10,355 nt of DNA from Baffinella frigidus (taxonomy: Eukaryota > Cryptophyceae > Cryptomonadales > Baffinellaceae), in contig MU646753.1 in assembly GCA_026770585.1 (NCBI GenBank), positions 260,300 to 270,654 of the forward strand. The letters run 5' to 3'. Position numbers and translations under genes: made by a program. This document shows, in pieces, positions 8,101 through 10,246 of this stretch (position 1 is its first letter; every line of letters begins with the position of its first letter). The notes below the pieces were generated by a model. The model was not told the DNA's origin, did no database searches, and saw only the letters and a list, made by a program, of their open reading frames with translations.

Positions 8101-10246
8101 AAACACCCCGAAACCTGAAACCTTAGACCCTAAGCCTATATACCCACAGAGGCAAACTCCCTAAACCCGAAACCCGAAACCCGAAACCTTACACCCTAAC
8201 ACTATACTTATAGAGTCAAACAACCTAACCCCGAAACCCTAAACATTAAACCCGAACCCTATACCCACAGAGTCAAACACCCTAACCCCGAAACCCAAAC
8301 CCAAACCTAAACCTAGACCTGAACCTAAACCTAACCCTCGAACCCTTACAGTGCTGACTAATAGTATTATAGTGCTGACTATTAGTATCATAGTGCTGAC
8401 TAATAGTATTATGATGCTGACTAATAGTATTATACTTCTGACTAATAGTAATATAGTGCTGACTAATAGTATTATAGTGCTGACTAATAGTATCACAGTG
8501 TTGACCCTAAACCCTTAACCCCGACCAGGCTCAGAAGACAAGACGATCTGGATGTGGGAGAGCGCCTCGGGCAGGCTCGAAGCCTTACAGTGCTGACTAA
8601 TAGTATTATAGTGCTGACTGTTAGTGTTATAGTGCTGACTATTAGTATTATAGTGCTGACTATTAGTATTATAGTGATGACTATTAGTATTATAGTTCTG
8701 ACTTATAGTATTATAGTGCTGACTAATAGTATTATAGTGCTGACTCAAAACCCGGAGCAGGTTCTGAAGACAAGACGATCCGGATGTGGGAGAGCGTCTC
8801 GGGCAGGCTCGAACCCTCAACCCCAAACCCTAACCCCTAATCCCTAAACCCTGAACCCTAATCCCTGAACCCTAATCCCTAAACCCGAAACCCGAAACCC
8901 TGAACCCTCATCCCTGAACCCTGAACCCTAAACCCCAAACCCTAAACCCTAAACCCTGAACCCTAAACCCCAAACCCTAAACACCAAACACCAAACACCG
9001 AACACCAAACCCCAAACCCCAAACCCCAAACCCCAAACCCCAAACCCCAAACCATAAACCATAAACTATAAAGCAGGCTCGAAAACAGCTACCAAACACC
9101 CGCAAGCATCGCGCGGGGCCTGACATCGCTCGCGATCTCGCCCGACTCGCGCCTGCTCCTTGCGGTCAGGCTTTCGGGGTTAGGGGGGTTGGGGGGGTTA
9201 GGGTGAACTGTTTAGGTTTTCCGTTACATTATCCGTAGGAACCCCCCTATGCCCCTACGGGTTGCCCACCGTAGGGTCCTATGTCTTATCGCTTAGGGGT
9301 TATTCAAACCCCCTTGGAAGTCCGCTGTGTGGGGGAAGAGATTGATAATTTTGCCACCGTGGTGAGACGACGTGCACCCCTTCAGCGATCAGCACCTCCA
9401 CCTTACTCCACGTATTCCAGGACCACGGTATGTGCGGGAATCGGAGCCACTCCGTCAAATCCAGCCGGGGTGTGTACCACTTAGCAGCGGCCGAGGACAT
9501 TTTCGCCTTGAAATCAAGGTGAAATTCCAGAGGGCGATGGATAAGATTCTAGTGCAAATCGATTAGATGGACTCTATCCGTGAAGCGCCCGGTGGCTGCT
9601 AAGTTAATAGTGCCGCAACTTAGGTTGAGTTTTGTAAAGTAACTCGTTCTGGTACAAATTATAAAACAAAGATCACTTCAAACTAAAAAATATTTCAAGT
9701 CCTTTTTAAAGGAGGTCTCGTTGTATCATTTGTACCAGAAGGAGTTGCTTTACAAAACTCATCCTGGGTTGCGTCACTATGAATGTGGTCATACAGCTGA
9801 CAACACGTGGTTATATAGTGGTCAGGGTTAGGGATTAGGGTGTACGGACCTACAACCTACACCCTACACCCTACACCCTCACACTATGGAAGTGGCGGGC
9901 GCTTCAAACCCAGGCGTTCGCTTTCGCGCGGGGTTAGGGGGGTTAGGGTTTACTGTTCAGGGTTCAGGAGGTTTATGGCGTGGGGTTTGGTGTGATAACC
10001 GGAGTGCTGACGTGGGCGCGGGGGTGGGCAGGGCATTGTCGGGGGTTAGAGTTCAGGAGGTTTAGGATTAGGGGTCAGGGCTTAGGGTTCAGGATAAGCC
10101 CTAAGCGATACGACCTACGACCCTACGGTAGGTGGAGTGTTTAGGCTGTAGGGTTGAGGGTTAGGGTGCTGATCTGGGGTGCGGGTGGACAGGGCACGGT
10201 CGGGGGTGGCATCAAACTGCTCGACCTTTCTACCGGCGAGCCTCAG
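59..10246 (+). CDS. Multi-exon WD40-repeat protein gene, partial at both ends (overall model)
   Basis: Proposed join: 59-132, 1200-1280, 1871-1918, 2492-2539, 2752-2829, 3828-3915, 4555-4618, 5163-5256, 5458-5515, 6303-6343, 6908-6942, 7460-7529, 7935-7989, (8529-8574 or 8761-8806), 9077-9164, 10193-10246. Exons 2-16 total 948 nt, exactly 316 codons without a stop; phases agree at every junction although many exon lengths are not multiples of three. Residues from exon 6 onward form about five WD40 blades with recognisable AFSPxG, GH and WD-like elements. The first ~90 residues are not WD40. WD40 propellers are scaffolds for protein-protein contacts; no catalytic motif is visible here. The linker (SPVFQAARRSGE, WADRPQQADPCLLQIEAH) loosely recalls the segment before the propeller in NACHT/STAND-WD40 proteins, an inference from memory only. 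No start or stop codon is identified. Six of 16 donors are GC and every acceptor is AG|G. Confidence 0.75.
140..233. repeat. CCCGAAA/CCCGAGA telomere-like array in intron 1
   Basis: Heptamers of ACCCGAA with interspersed CCCGAGA and CCTGAGA start just after the exon 1 donor. They give a spurious low-complexity reading frame on both strands (PKPETR / FGFRVSG), which should not be taken as protein. Confidence 0.9.
234..433. other. AT-richer unique intron segment
   Basis: This is about 200 bp without heptamers. It contains a short hairpin (GGTTGAAA at 258 against TTTCAACC ending at 275) and the string CTGGTACAAAT near 418. That string also occurs in the arms of the foldback at 9610-9777. No coding signal is convincing. 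It may be the remnant of a small element. Confidence 0.4.
490..571 (+). pseudogene. Decayed copy 1 of exon 2
   Basis: After acacag the sequence GCATACGAGCTG..GAGGGCAGTCG parallels exon 2 (AYEL.EGSR against AHQLFEGSR), then diverges with extra bases (CTCTTGGG) before TTCCTCCTTGGGAAGTTCAA. The last ~57 bp (515-571) recur nearly identically at 975-1031. No matching donor is seen, so it is read as a non-functional duplicate inside intron 1. Confidence 0.6.
641..729. repeat. 18-bp tandem repeat framed by a 13-bp inverted repeat
   Basis: There are four copies of a unit containing AGCTAAGTGGCCAAGCC. GCCTGCTTCGGGG at 655-667 is the exact reverse complement of CCCCGAAGCAGGC at 717-729. The right arm is the acceptor-side sequence of the exon 2 copy that follows. 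The same CCAAGCCCCGAAGCAGGC string precedes intact exon 2 at 1184-1201. Confidence 0.85.
728..795 (+). pseudogene. Decayed copy 2 of exon 2 (frameshifted)
   Basis: After gaagcag it reads AYELFEGSRFLLG, very close to intact exon 2 (AHQLFEGSRFLLGEF). A six-G run (GGGGGG against GGGGG) then shifts the frame, and the downstream MPLFQ end and GT donor are missing. The acceptor is intact, so it could act as a decoy exon, but its use would break the frame. Confidence 0.7.
878..948. repeat. Foldback with 18-bp perfect palindrome
   Basis: CCCGAAGAGCTCTTCGGG at 897-914 is a perfect palindrome. Further out, AAACCCCTGAA (878) pairs with TTCAGGGTTT (939-948), giving a possible 70-nt cruciform or RNA hairpin in intron 1. 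Confidence 0.7.
975..1031 (+). pseudogene. Truncated copy 3 of exon 2 region
   Basis: Near-identical to 515-571 (GCTCTCTTGGGTTCCTCC.. to ..TATACATGGGCCC), with a CA-to-AA type difference. The exon 2-like start AYEL is missing here. It shows that the exon 2 neighbourhood was duplicated more than once. Confidence 0.6.
1052..1178. mobile_element. MITE-like foldback with 29-bp perfect terminal inverted repeats
   Basis: Arm 1052-1080 (ATCCGGGAACAAGT..TTTTAAAA) is the exact reverse complement of arm 1150-1178. A second imperfect pair (GAAAATTACTACAC against GTGTAGTAAATTTC) lies inside. There is no coding capacity in 127 bp, and no clear target-site duplication. It lies in intron 1 shortly before the exon 2 acceptor. 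It could be a miniature inverted-repeat transposon or an introner-type element. Confidence 0.75.
1200..1280 (+). CDS. Exon 2 (linker region)
   Basis: 81 nt, 27 codons: AHQLFEGSRFLLGEF.. to ..RHMPLFQ. The acceptor is gaagcag|GCGCAC and the donor TTTCAG|gtagag. It is the only one of four related segments with an intact frame and both splice sites. The fold is predicted to be helical; no known catalytic motif is present. Confidence 0.75.
1281..1563. repeat. GGGTACA/GGGTATA heptamer array (G-rich strand on top)
   Basis: About 40 copies of a telomere-like heptamer with TACAGGG and TATAGGG as the main forms. They begin inside the donor region of exon 2. The G-rich strand is the sense strand here, whereas the remainder of the same intron is C-rich on the sense strand. 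Confidence 0.95.
1565..1584 (+). repeat. Direct repeat of the exon 2 3' end
   Basis: GCCATATGGCTCTCTTCCAG matches the end of exon 2 at 1261-1280 (GCCACATGCCTCTCTTTCAG) at 17 of 20 positions. The two copies flank the GGGTAYA array. This looks like the duplicated boundary left by insertion or slippage. Confidence 0.75.
1718..1860. repeat. CCCTAAA telomere-type array
   Basis: Mostly perfect CCCTAAA heptamers with a few CCCTACA units, running almost up to the exon 3 acceptor (ccttccag). This is the most canonical plant/dinoflagellate-type telomere sequence in the window. Confidence 0.95.
1871..1918 (+). CDS. Exon 3 (linker region)
   Basis: 48 nt, 16 codons: GEIRRVPVMPFQTAYQ. The acceptor is ccttccag|GGGGAG. 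The donor is TACCAG|gcaaca, a GC donor with a strong CAG context. Upstream phase is 0 and downstream phase is 0. It is supported by lack of repeats, frame and continuity (MPLFQ-GEIRR, TAYQ-EPLL). The function is not recognised. Confidence 0.65.
1925..2491. repeat. Mixed CCCCAAA/CCCTAAA/CCCGAAA/CCCAAAA intron filling
   Basis: Patches change gradually in unit type: CCCCAAA and ACACTAA first, then CCCTAAA around 2215-2260, CCCGAAA from 2265 to 2400, and CCCAAAA from 2390 to 2480. The minus-strand frames here (GFGFRVSGFGF) are repeat translations, not genes. Confidence 0.95.
2492..2539 (+). CDS. Exon 4 (linker region)
   Basis: 48 nt, 16 codons: EPLLSPVFQAARRSGE. The acceptor is caaccag|GAGCCG and the donor GGGGAG|gttcaa. 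The EPxxSPVxxAA pattern is reminiscent of the segment before the WD40 propeller in NACHT/STAND-WD40 proteins (memory-based inference, not searched). Confidence 0.65.
2684..2714 (+). pseudogene. Partial diverged copy of exon 5 start
   Basis: After gcgagcag it reads ENLIFGVDRPQ, parallel to exon 5 GTLVFWADRPQ, then falls directly into CCTAAAC repeats without a donor. It is a likely decayed duplicate. Confidence 0.6.
2752..2829 (+). CDS. Exon 5 (linker into propeller)
   Basis: 78 nt, 26 codons: GTLVFWADRPQQADPCLL.. then QIEAHRDE. The acceptor is cctgcag|GGGACC and the donor GACGAG|gtctct. Joining straight to exon 6 gives IEAHRDE-VLAVAFSPLG, a canonical WD40 'xGHxDxVxxVAFSP' motif with A in place of the usual G. 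The 3' 50 nt are duplicated at 3195-3244. Confidence 0.75.
2831..2951. repeat. CT/TATCTC microsatellite
   Basis: 120 bp of (CT)n with TATCTC interruptions, beginning at the exon 5 donor. It is a pyrimidine tract on the sense strand. The frames through it (SLSLSLS) are not genes. Confidence 0.95.
2954..3158. mobile_element. MITE-like element, 69-bp terminal inverted repeats, TA flanks
   Basis: Arms 2954-3022 and 3090-3158 pair at 65 of 69 positions (ends GAGCCAAT..ATTGGCTC), with a 67-bp AT-rich centre. TA lies on both sides (2952-2953 and 3159-3160), as expected for Tc1/mariner-type target duplications. There is no transposase coding. The element sits in the intron after exon 5, directly beside the CT tract. 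Confidence 0.9.
3195..3244 (+). pseudogene. Duplicate of the 3' 50 nt of exon 5
   Basis: 45 of 50 positions match 2780-2829 and the frame is kept (QQADPCLLQLEAHRDE), followed by a GT (gttccgg). It lacks the first nine codons. If gcacag or cagcag at 3197-3202 were an acceptor it could be spliced alone, but no clean AG|G phase fits. It most likely marks the far boundary of a segmental duplication that produced the intron content between. Confidence 0.65.
3246..3450. repeat. G-rich intron segment with 22-bp direct repeat
   Basis: Sense-strand GGGTTTAGGG and GGTGTAGGG variants. A 22-bp string beginning TAACACCCGCTGTTTCC occurs at 3159-3180 and again at 3397-3418. The first copy abuts the end of the TA-flanked foldback. 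Confidence 0.8.
3459..3536 (+). CDS. Possible optional exon (26 codons) between exons 5 and 6
   Basis: gtactgag|GCTTCC to TTGAAA|gtgagt gives 78 nt of open frame (ASSCDSPWPTARECYVGLF..), phase 0 on both sides, with an excellent GTGAGT donor. Exon 5 to exon 6 without it already makes a canonical WD40 motif, so if real it is a frame-neutral cassette inserted in a blade-linking loop. It could equally be chance. Confidence 0.3.
3724..3827. repeat. 16-bp interrupted tandem repeat ending at the exon 6 acceptor
   Basis: Five copies of ACGAGAGTGGTCAAAC, in pairs separated by A/T-rich spacers. A related string (CAAACGAGAGT) lies at about 3640. The last copy runs into CAG|GTGCTGG, so the repeat supplies the 3' splice site itself. 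Confidence 0.9.
3828..3915 (+). CDS. Exon 6: WD40 blade 1
   Basis: 88 nt, 29 codons plus 1 nt: VLAVAFSPLGDVAASASADT then TVKILDATT(G). It has the WD40 pattern VxxVAFSPxG..ASxSxDxTVKILD, with L-D in place of W-D. The acceptor is aaacag|GTGCTG and the donor ACCACGG|gtacga. The split glycine codon joins exon 7 to give DATTGKTLRSLGHDH. Confidence 0.9.
3937..4187. mobile_element. Large foldback (arms 94 and 87 bp) enclosing an exon 7 copy
   Basis: Left arm 3937-4030 and right arm 4101-4187 are inverted copies. A 57-nt core (from TTAGGGGTTCTC to GAACGGC) differs by one base, and the left arm has one extra heptamer. The arms contain 19-bp units such as GCCGTTTATTTTCACCC plus CCTAAA heptamers. The 70-bp centre holds a partial WD40 exon. 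It could be a foldback element that captured an exon piece, or an inverted duplication. Confidence 0.85.
4037..4237 (+). pseudogene. Interrupted copy of exon 7
   Basis: 4037-4076 (after atccag) reads GKTVRSLNHDHAVT, and 4206-4237 continues ..ERIAFSKDG. The two parts together match exon 7 (GKTLRSLGHDHAVTSLAFSNDG). GTCAC is repeated at 4072-4076 and 4206-4210, on either side of the 129 bp that separates them and carries the right arm of the foldback. The AAG GAC GG end is followed by agcgcg, not a GT/GC donor. Confidence 0.75.
4247..4461. repeat. AT-rich ~28-bp tandem array with embedded exon 7 fragment
   Basis: About seven units of ATAACCACTGAACTTTATAC plus ACTATTTT. Inside, 4301-4327 repeats the exon 7-copy string GTCACAGAACG.ATCGCTTTC (one difference from 4206-4232). 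The array is unlike the heptamer filling of other introns. Confidence 0.85.
4462..4554. other. Unique spacer before exon 7
   Basis: Non-repetitive 90 bp with a weak GGTCCG/CGGACC pairing (4464 and about 4493). It ends in a pyrimidine-rich acceptor (accctaatcccag). No gene is seen. Confidence 0.5.
4555..4618 (+). CDS. Exon 7: end of blade 1, start of blade 2
   Basis: 64 nt: (G)KTLRSLGHDHAVTSLAFSND(G). It contains the GH dipeptide and the VTSLAFSxDG strand of the next blade. The acceptor is atcccag|GCAAGA and the donor GACGG|gtaggc. It is the only copy that is continuous and has both splice sites; two partial copies lie upstream. Confidence 0.9.
4622..4906. repeat. Degenerate CCCTAAA/CCCTGAA/CCCCAAA intron
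   Basis: Heptamers throughout, with AATAGAAACCCTA interruptions around 4763-4790 and a CCCCAAA run just before the acceptor at 4907. Confidence 0.9.
4909..5002 (+). pseudogene. Exon 8 copy 1 (no donor)
   Basis: 94 nt, same length as intact exon 8: TLLACGSDTTVTVWYVQTGT..KGHHGK. The acceptor is intact (aaaccag|GACG). The base after CACGGGAAG is ccctaa instead of gtcgtc, so there is no donor and read-through meets TAA. It differs from exon 8 mainly by Y for H and A for T. Confidence 0.8.
5028..5103 (+). pseudogene. Exon 8 copy 2 (truncated)
   Basis: SLFACGSDTTVTVWYVKAGT then VMATC, after caccag|GTCG. It loses the KGHHGK end and passes directly into CCCTCAA repeats with no donor. It is a truncated duplicate. 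Confidence 0.8.
5102..5153. repeat. CCCTCAA array
   Basis: Seven near-perfect CCCTCAA heptamers between exon 8 copies 2 and 3. The same variant recurs at the right end of the window. Confidence 0.95.
5163..5256 (+). CDS. Exon 8: WD40 blade 2
   Basis: 94 nt: (G)TLLACGSDTTVTVWHVQTGT then VKATCKGHHGK. It shows the full WD40 B-C-D strands with VTVWH (WD-like) and the GH of the following repeat. The acceptor is caccag|GACG and the donor GGGAAG|gtcgtc. Of three tandem copies it alone has both splice sites. 94 is not a multiple of three, so using two copies in series would break the frame. Confidence 0.9.
5280..5457. repeat. Degenerate CCCTCAA/CCCTAAA intron
   Basis: Heptamer-derived sequence, most regular (CCCTAAA) at 5410-5448 just before the exon 9 acceptor. 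Confidence 0.85.
5458..5515 (+). CDS. Exon 9: WD40 blade 3, first half
   Basis: 58 nt: VMCVAFGSDTLLASGSTDK(G). It matches VxxVAFSPDG..LLASGSxDK but FSPDG is shortened to FGSD. The acceptor is caccag|GTCATG. The donor is ACAAAG|gcaacc (GC). The join to exon 10 gives GSTDKGVRTWDAATGA, a near-perfect WD40 motif. Confidence 0.9.
5533..5725. mobile_element. Foldback element with internal 32-bp perfect palindrome
   Basis: Arms 5533-5561 and 5697-5725 pair at 25 of 29 positions. Inside is a perfect 32-bp palindrome at 5564-5595 (half AAAGTAGCGGCAAGGA) and another stem CGATTTCT/AGAAATCG (5618-5625, 5643-5650). TA occurs at both arm ends. It starts only 17 nt after the exon 9 end. It is interpreted as a non-autonomous transposon or hairpin-rich insertion. 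Confidence 0.75.
5726..5787. other. Unique intron spacer
   Basis: Non-repetitive stretch between the foldback and the next heptamer block. No coding or splice feature is recognised. Confidence 0.4.
5788..6012. repeat. CCCGAAA/CCCTGAA/CCCCAAA intron filling
   Basis: Heptamer variants, with longer patterns such as CCCTGAAACC.GAAACCTCAA repeated around 5877-5975, a higher-order unit made of several heptamers. Confidence 0.9.
6017..6052 (+). pseudogene. Decayed copy of exon 10
   Basis: After aacactag, GCGTGCGCACAGTTGGACGC is followed by GGCTACGGGGGCGAGC. It matches exon 10 but has ACAGTTGG where exon 10 has ACGTGGG, a +1 insertion that replaces TWDAATG with a frameshift. The acceptor is present and a downstream donor is absent. 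Confidence 0.75.
6058..6144 (+). repeat. Hairpin repeat family R, copy 1
   Basis: About 87 bp from ATAACCCTTCAGCGATAAG to GGATAAGGCAACGAAA. A central stem is formed by CCTAGGACCCTACG against CGTAGGGACATAGG. About 80% identical to the reverse complement of 9219-9305, and its first ~40 bp resemble 10092-10133. It is followed (6155-6180) by a second shared block ending CCGCTGTGTGG. Confidence 0.8.
6145..6302. other. Non-heptamer intron segment after repeat R
   Basis: Unique sequence including the short block 6155-6180 (CCCCTTCGTAGCCCGCTGTGTGG) that has a relative at 9305-9332. It ends in CTCGATAACGCGAAACCCGACGCAG. TCTCGATAAC occurs both at 6054-6063 and 6277-6286. A small minus-strand frame here has no recognisable features. 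Confidence 0.5.
6303..6343 (+). CDS. Exon 10: WD40 blade 3 D strand
   Basis: 41 nt: (G)VRTWDAATGASLA. It carries the classic WD dipeptide followed by AATG. The acceptor is gacgcag|GGGTCC and the donor TTGGCG|gttcac. A frameshifted copy lies at 6017-6052. Confidence 0.85.
6350..6900. repeat. ACACTAA/CCCTAAA/CAATAAA mixed intron
   Basis: Long heptamer-derived tract. Includes ACACTAAACACTCAACACT units (about 6373-6460), AACAATA units (6566-6590) and AACAAAAA runs (6673-6695). No coding signal. Confidence 0.9.
6908..6942 (+). CDS. Exon 11 (blade 3/4 loop)
   Basis: 35 nt: VSKGHDGADDC(T). The acceptor is gaaaaag|GTCTCG, with a poor pyrimidine tract; the donor is TGCAC|gtgaga. The join with exon 10 gives ASLAVSKGHDGADD, placing the GH dipeptide at the right distance after WDAATGA. 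It is short, so support rests on phase and context. Confidence 0.65.
6943..7190. repeat. CCCCAAA/CCCTGAA/CACCCTC intron
   Basis: Heptamer variants with CACCCTCCACCCT units near 7079-7135. The frame MAQTIARETLNPKPQTL.. starting at 6924 combines exon 11 in another frame with repeats and is not a gene. Confidence 0.9.
7191..7212 (+). pseudogene. Fragment copy of the exon 12 start
   Basis: GTGTACGCTCCCGAGCGCAG matches exon 12 GTGCACGCTGCCAAGCGCAG with three differences and keeps the CTLPSA reading. It is followed by ACACC and heptamers, without the rest of the exon. Confidence 0.65.
7220..7459. repeat. Degenerate heptamer intron before exon 12
   Basis: CCCTAAA, CCCGAAA and CCCCAAA variants with an AACAAAAA patch. 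The acceptor is cccgaaaatag. No other feature is seen. Confidence 0.85.
7460..7529 (+). CDS. Exon 12 (insert between blades 3 and 4)
   Basis: 70 nt: (T)CTLPSAENKFKFTSQADCPV then RGH. The closing RGH supplies the GH dipeptide before VGEVTCLVFSPDG of exon 13. The acceptor is aaaatag|GTGCAC and the donor GGCCAC|gtaaac. It makes blade 3 or the 3/4 connection longer than the usual ~40-residue repeat. Confidence 0.75.
7541..7622. repeat. 8-bp ACAAACCC tandem array
   Basis: About ten perfect octamers (CCCACAAA), one base longer than the telomeric heptamer. Minus-strand frames (GLWVCGFV) derive from this repeat. Confidence 0.95.
7623..7934. repeat. CCCTAAA/CCCCAAA/CCTTCAA intron
   Basis: Heptamer variants with locally repeated phrases such as ACCCTAAACCTTCAACCCTA (7727-7775). 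Ends at the acceptor ctcgcgtag. Confidence 0.9.
7935..7989 (+). CDS. Exon 13: WD40 blade 4 start
   Basis: 55 nt: VGEVTCLVFSPDGKVLVS(G). It has the full VxxLVFSPDGKVLVSG strand pattern. The acceptor is cgcgtag|GTGGGT and the donor GTCTCAG|gcaaac (GC). Either exon 14 version continues it as VSGSEDKTI. Confidence 0.9.
7988..8290. repeat. Five-unit array carrying the exon 13 donor sequence
   Basis: Units start at about 7988, 8065, 8146, 8211 and 8267 with a conserved head (CACAGAGGCAAACCCCCTAA or CACAGAGTCAAAC) followed by a variable heptamer tail, period 58-82 bp. The first unit head is the exon 13 end plus GC donor (CTCAG|GCAAACCCCCTAA), so the donor region itself appears amplified into the intron. 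Confidence 0.75.
8348..8505. repeat. 21-bp minisatellite, array 1
   Basis: About 7.5 units starting GTGCTGACTAATAGTATTAT. Some units have ACTATTAGT, the reverse complement of ACTAATAGT, so neighbouring units can pair. It lies directly upstream of exon 14a. Confidence 0.95.
8529..8574 (+). CDS. Exon 14a: WD40 blade 4, alternative version
   Basis: 46 nt: (G)SEDKTIWMWESASG(R). The acceptor is gaccag|GCTCAG and the donor TCGGGCAG|gctcga (GC). W replaces the usual R/K in KTIRMWE. Frame arithmetic (46 = 3x15+1) means 14a and 14b cannot both be included. Confidence 0.8.
8587..8745. repeat. 21-bp minisatellite, array 2
   Basis: Same unit and nearly the same length (159 bp against 158) as array 1, preceded by the same CCTTACA. 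It is part of a ~236-bp tandem duplication of [array + exon 14]. Confidence 0.95.
8761..8806 (+). CDS. Exon 14b: WD40 blade 4, alternative version
   Basis: 46 nt: (G)SEDKTIRMWESVSG(R). The acceptor is ggagcag|GTTCTG and the donor TCGGGCAG|gctcga (GC). It is the more canonical WD40 sequence (KTIRMWE). It joins exon 13 upstream and exon 15 downstream in frame, giving VSGSEDKTIRMWESVSGRLE. Confidence 0.85.
8814..9072. repeat. CCCTAAT/CCCTGAA/CCCCAAA intron
   Basis: Heptamers with a perfect CCCCAAA run at 9004-9050. The intron is flanked by an exact 11-bp direct repeat GCAGGCTCGAA (8803-8813 and 9073-9083) that spans both splice sites. Confidence 0.9.
9077..9164 (+). CDS. Exon 15: blade 4 end, blade 5 start
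   Basis: 88 nt: (R)LENSYQTPASIARGLTSLAI then SPDSRLLLA. It contains the next-blade strand LTSLAISPDSRLLLA. The acceptor is aaagcag|GCTCGA and the donor CTTGCG|gtcagg. In place of a GH dipeptide it has IARG. Confidence 0.9.
9165..9218. repeat. G-rich heptamer-like start of intron 15
   Basis: GGGGTTAGGGGGGTTGGGG runs on the sense strand just after the donor, resembling 9925-9950. Confidence 0.8.
9219..9305 (-). repeat. Hairpin repeat family R, copy 2
   Basis: The reverse complement is about 80% identical to 6058-6144 (shared GCGATAAGAC.TAGGACCC and GTAGGG.CATAGG). It is followed on the plus strand by the shared CCGCTGTGTGG block (9305-9332), which is not inverted. Confidence 0.8.
9306..9479. 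other. Unique segment of intron 15
   Basis: Non-heptamer sequence. CACCCCTTCAGCGATCAG at 9375-9393 is an inverted relative of CTTATCGCTTAGGGGTT at 9285-9301, so R and this segment could form one larger foldback. Small frames on both strands show no recognisable domain. Confidence 0.45.
9480..9603. repeat. Small foldback, 13-bp ends
   Basis: CTTAGCAGCGGCC (9480-9492) pairs with GGTGGCTGCTAAG (9591-9603) at 11 of 13 positions, with the outer nine perfect. It abuts the next foldback. The pairing could be chance, but the position is suggestive of nested elements. Confidence 0.45.
9610..9777. mobile_element. MITE-like element, 50-bp terminal inverted repeats, TA flanks
   Basis: Arms 9610-9659 and 9728-9777 pair at 44 of 50 positions (ends GTGCCGCAAC..GTTGCGTCAC). 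TA lies at 9608-9609 and 9778-9779. The 68-bp AT-rich centre has no coding. It has the same architecture as 2954-3158 but unrelated ends. Its inner arm string CTGGTACAAAT also occurs near 418. Confidence 0.9.
9778..10004. repeat. Mixed C-rich and G-rich heptamer region of intron 15
   Basis: CCTACACC units (9848-9880), then GGGGTTAGGG and GGGTTCAGG units. GGCGTTCGCTTTCGCGCGGGG at about 9912 resembles the start of the intron at 9170, suggesting local duplication. No convincing exon. Confidence 0.6.
10005..10045 (+). pseudogene. Decayed copy of the exon 16 acceptor and start
   Basis: GTGCTGACGTGGG..GGGTGGGCAG|GGCATTGTCGGGGG parallels 10166-10206 (GTGCTGATCTGGG..GGGTGGACAG|GGCACGGTCGGGGG) and then diverges into heptamers, so only the first four codons are duplicated. 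Confidence 0.65.
10092..10133 (+). repeat. Hairpin repeat family R, partial copy 3
   Basis: GGATAAGCCCTAAGCGATAC followed by GACCTACGACCCTACGGTAGGT matches the first half of copies 1 and 2. Its end lies about 60 bp before exon 16. Confidence 0.7.
10193..10246 (+). CDS. Exon 16: WD40 blade 5
   Basis: 54 nt, 18 codons: GTVGGGIKLLDLSTGEPQ. The join gives RLLLAGTVGGGIKLLDLSTG, a WD40 strand pair with L-D in place of W-D. The acceptor is gtggacag|GGCACG. The donor is CCTCAG|gcaccc (GC). It is the last exon visible; the propeller should continue to the right. Confidence 0.85.

Noticed and set aside
7541-8505. CRISPR-like array (regular repeats)
   Set aside because: Repeats are contiguous tandem units of 8 or 21 bp without unique spacers of constant length, and the context is a eukaryotic intron.
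8239-8847. Frames rich in I/L/V/S/T on both strands (for example ILLVSTIILL and IIVLTISIIV) that look like membrane helices
   Set aside because: They are translations of the 21-bp minisatellite, whose unit length is a multiple of three and so gives periodic hydrophobic peptides.
9281-9566. Overlapping small frames on both strands in intron 15
   Set aside because: No recognisable domain, overlap with hairpin repeat R and foldback ends, and no splice support. Kept only as unique intron sequence.
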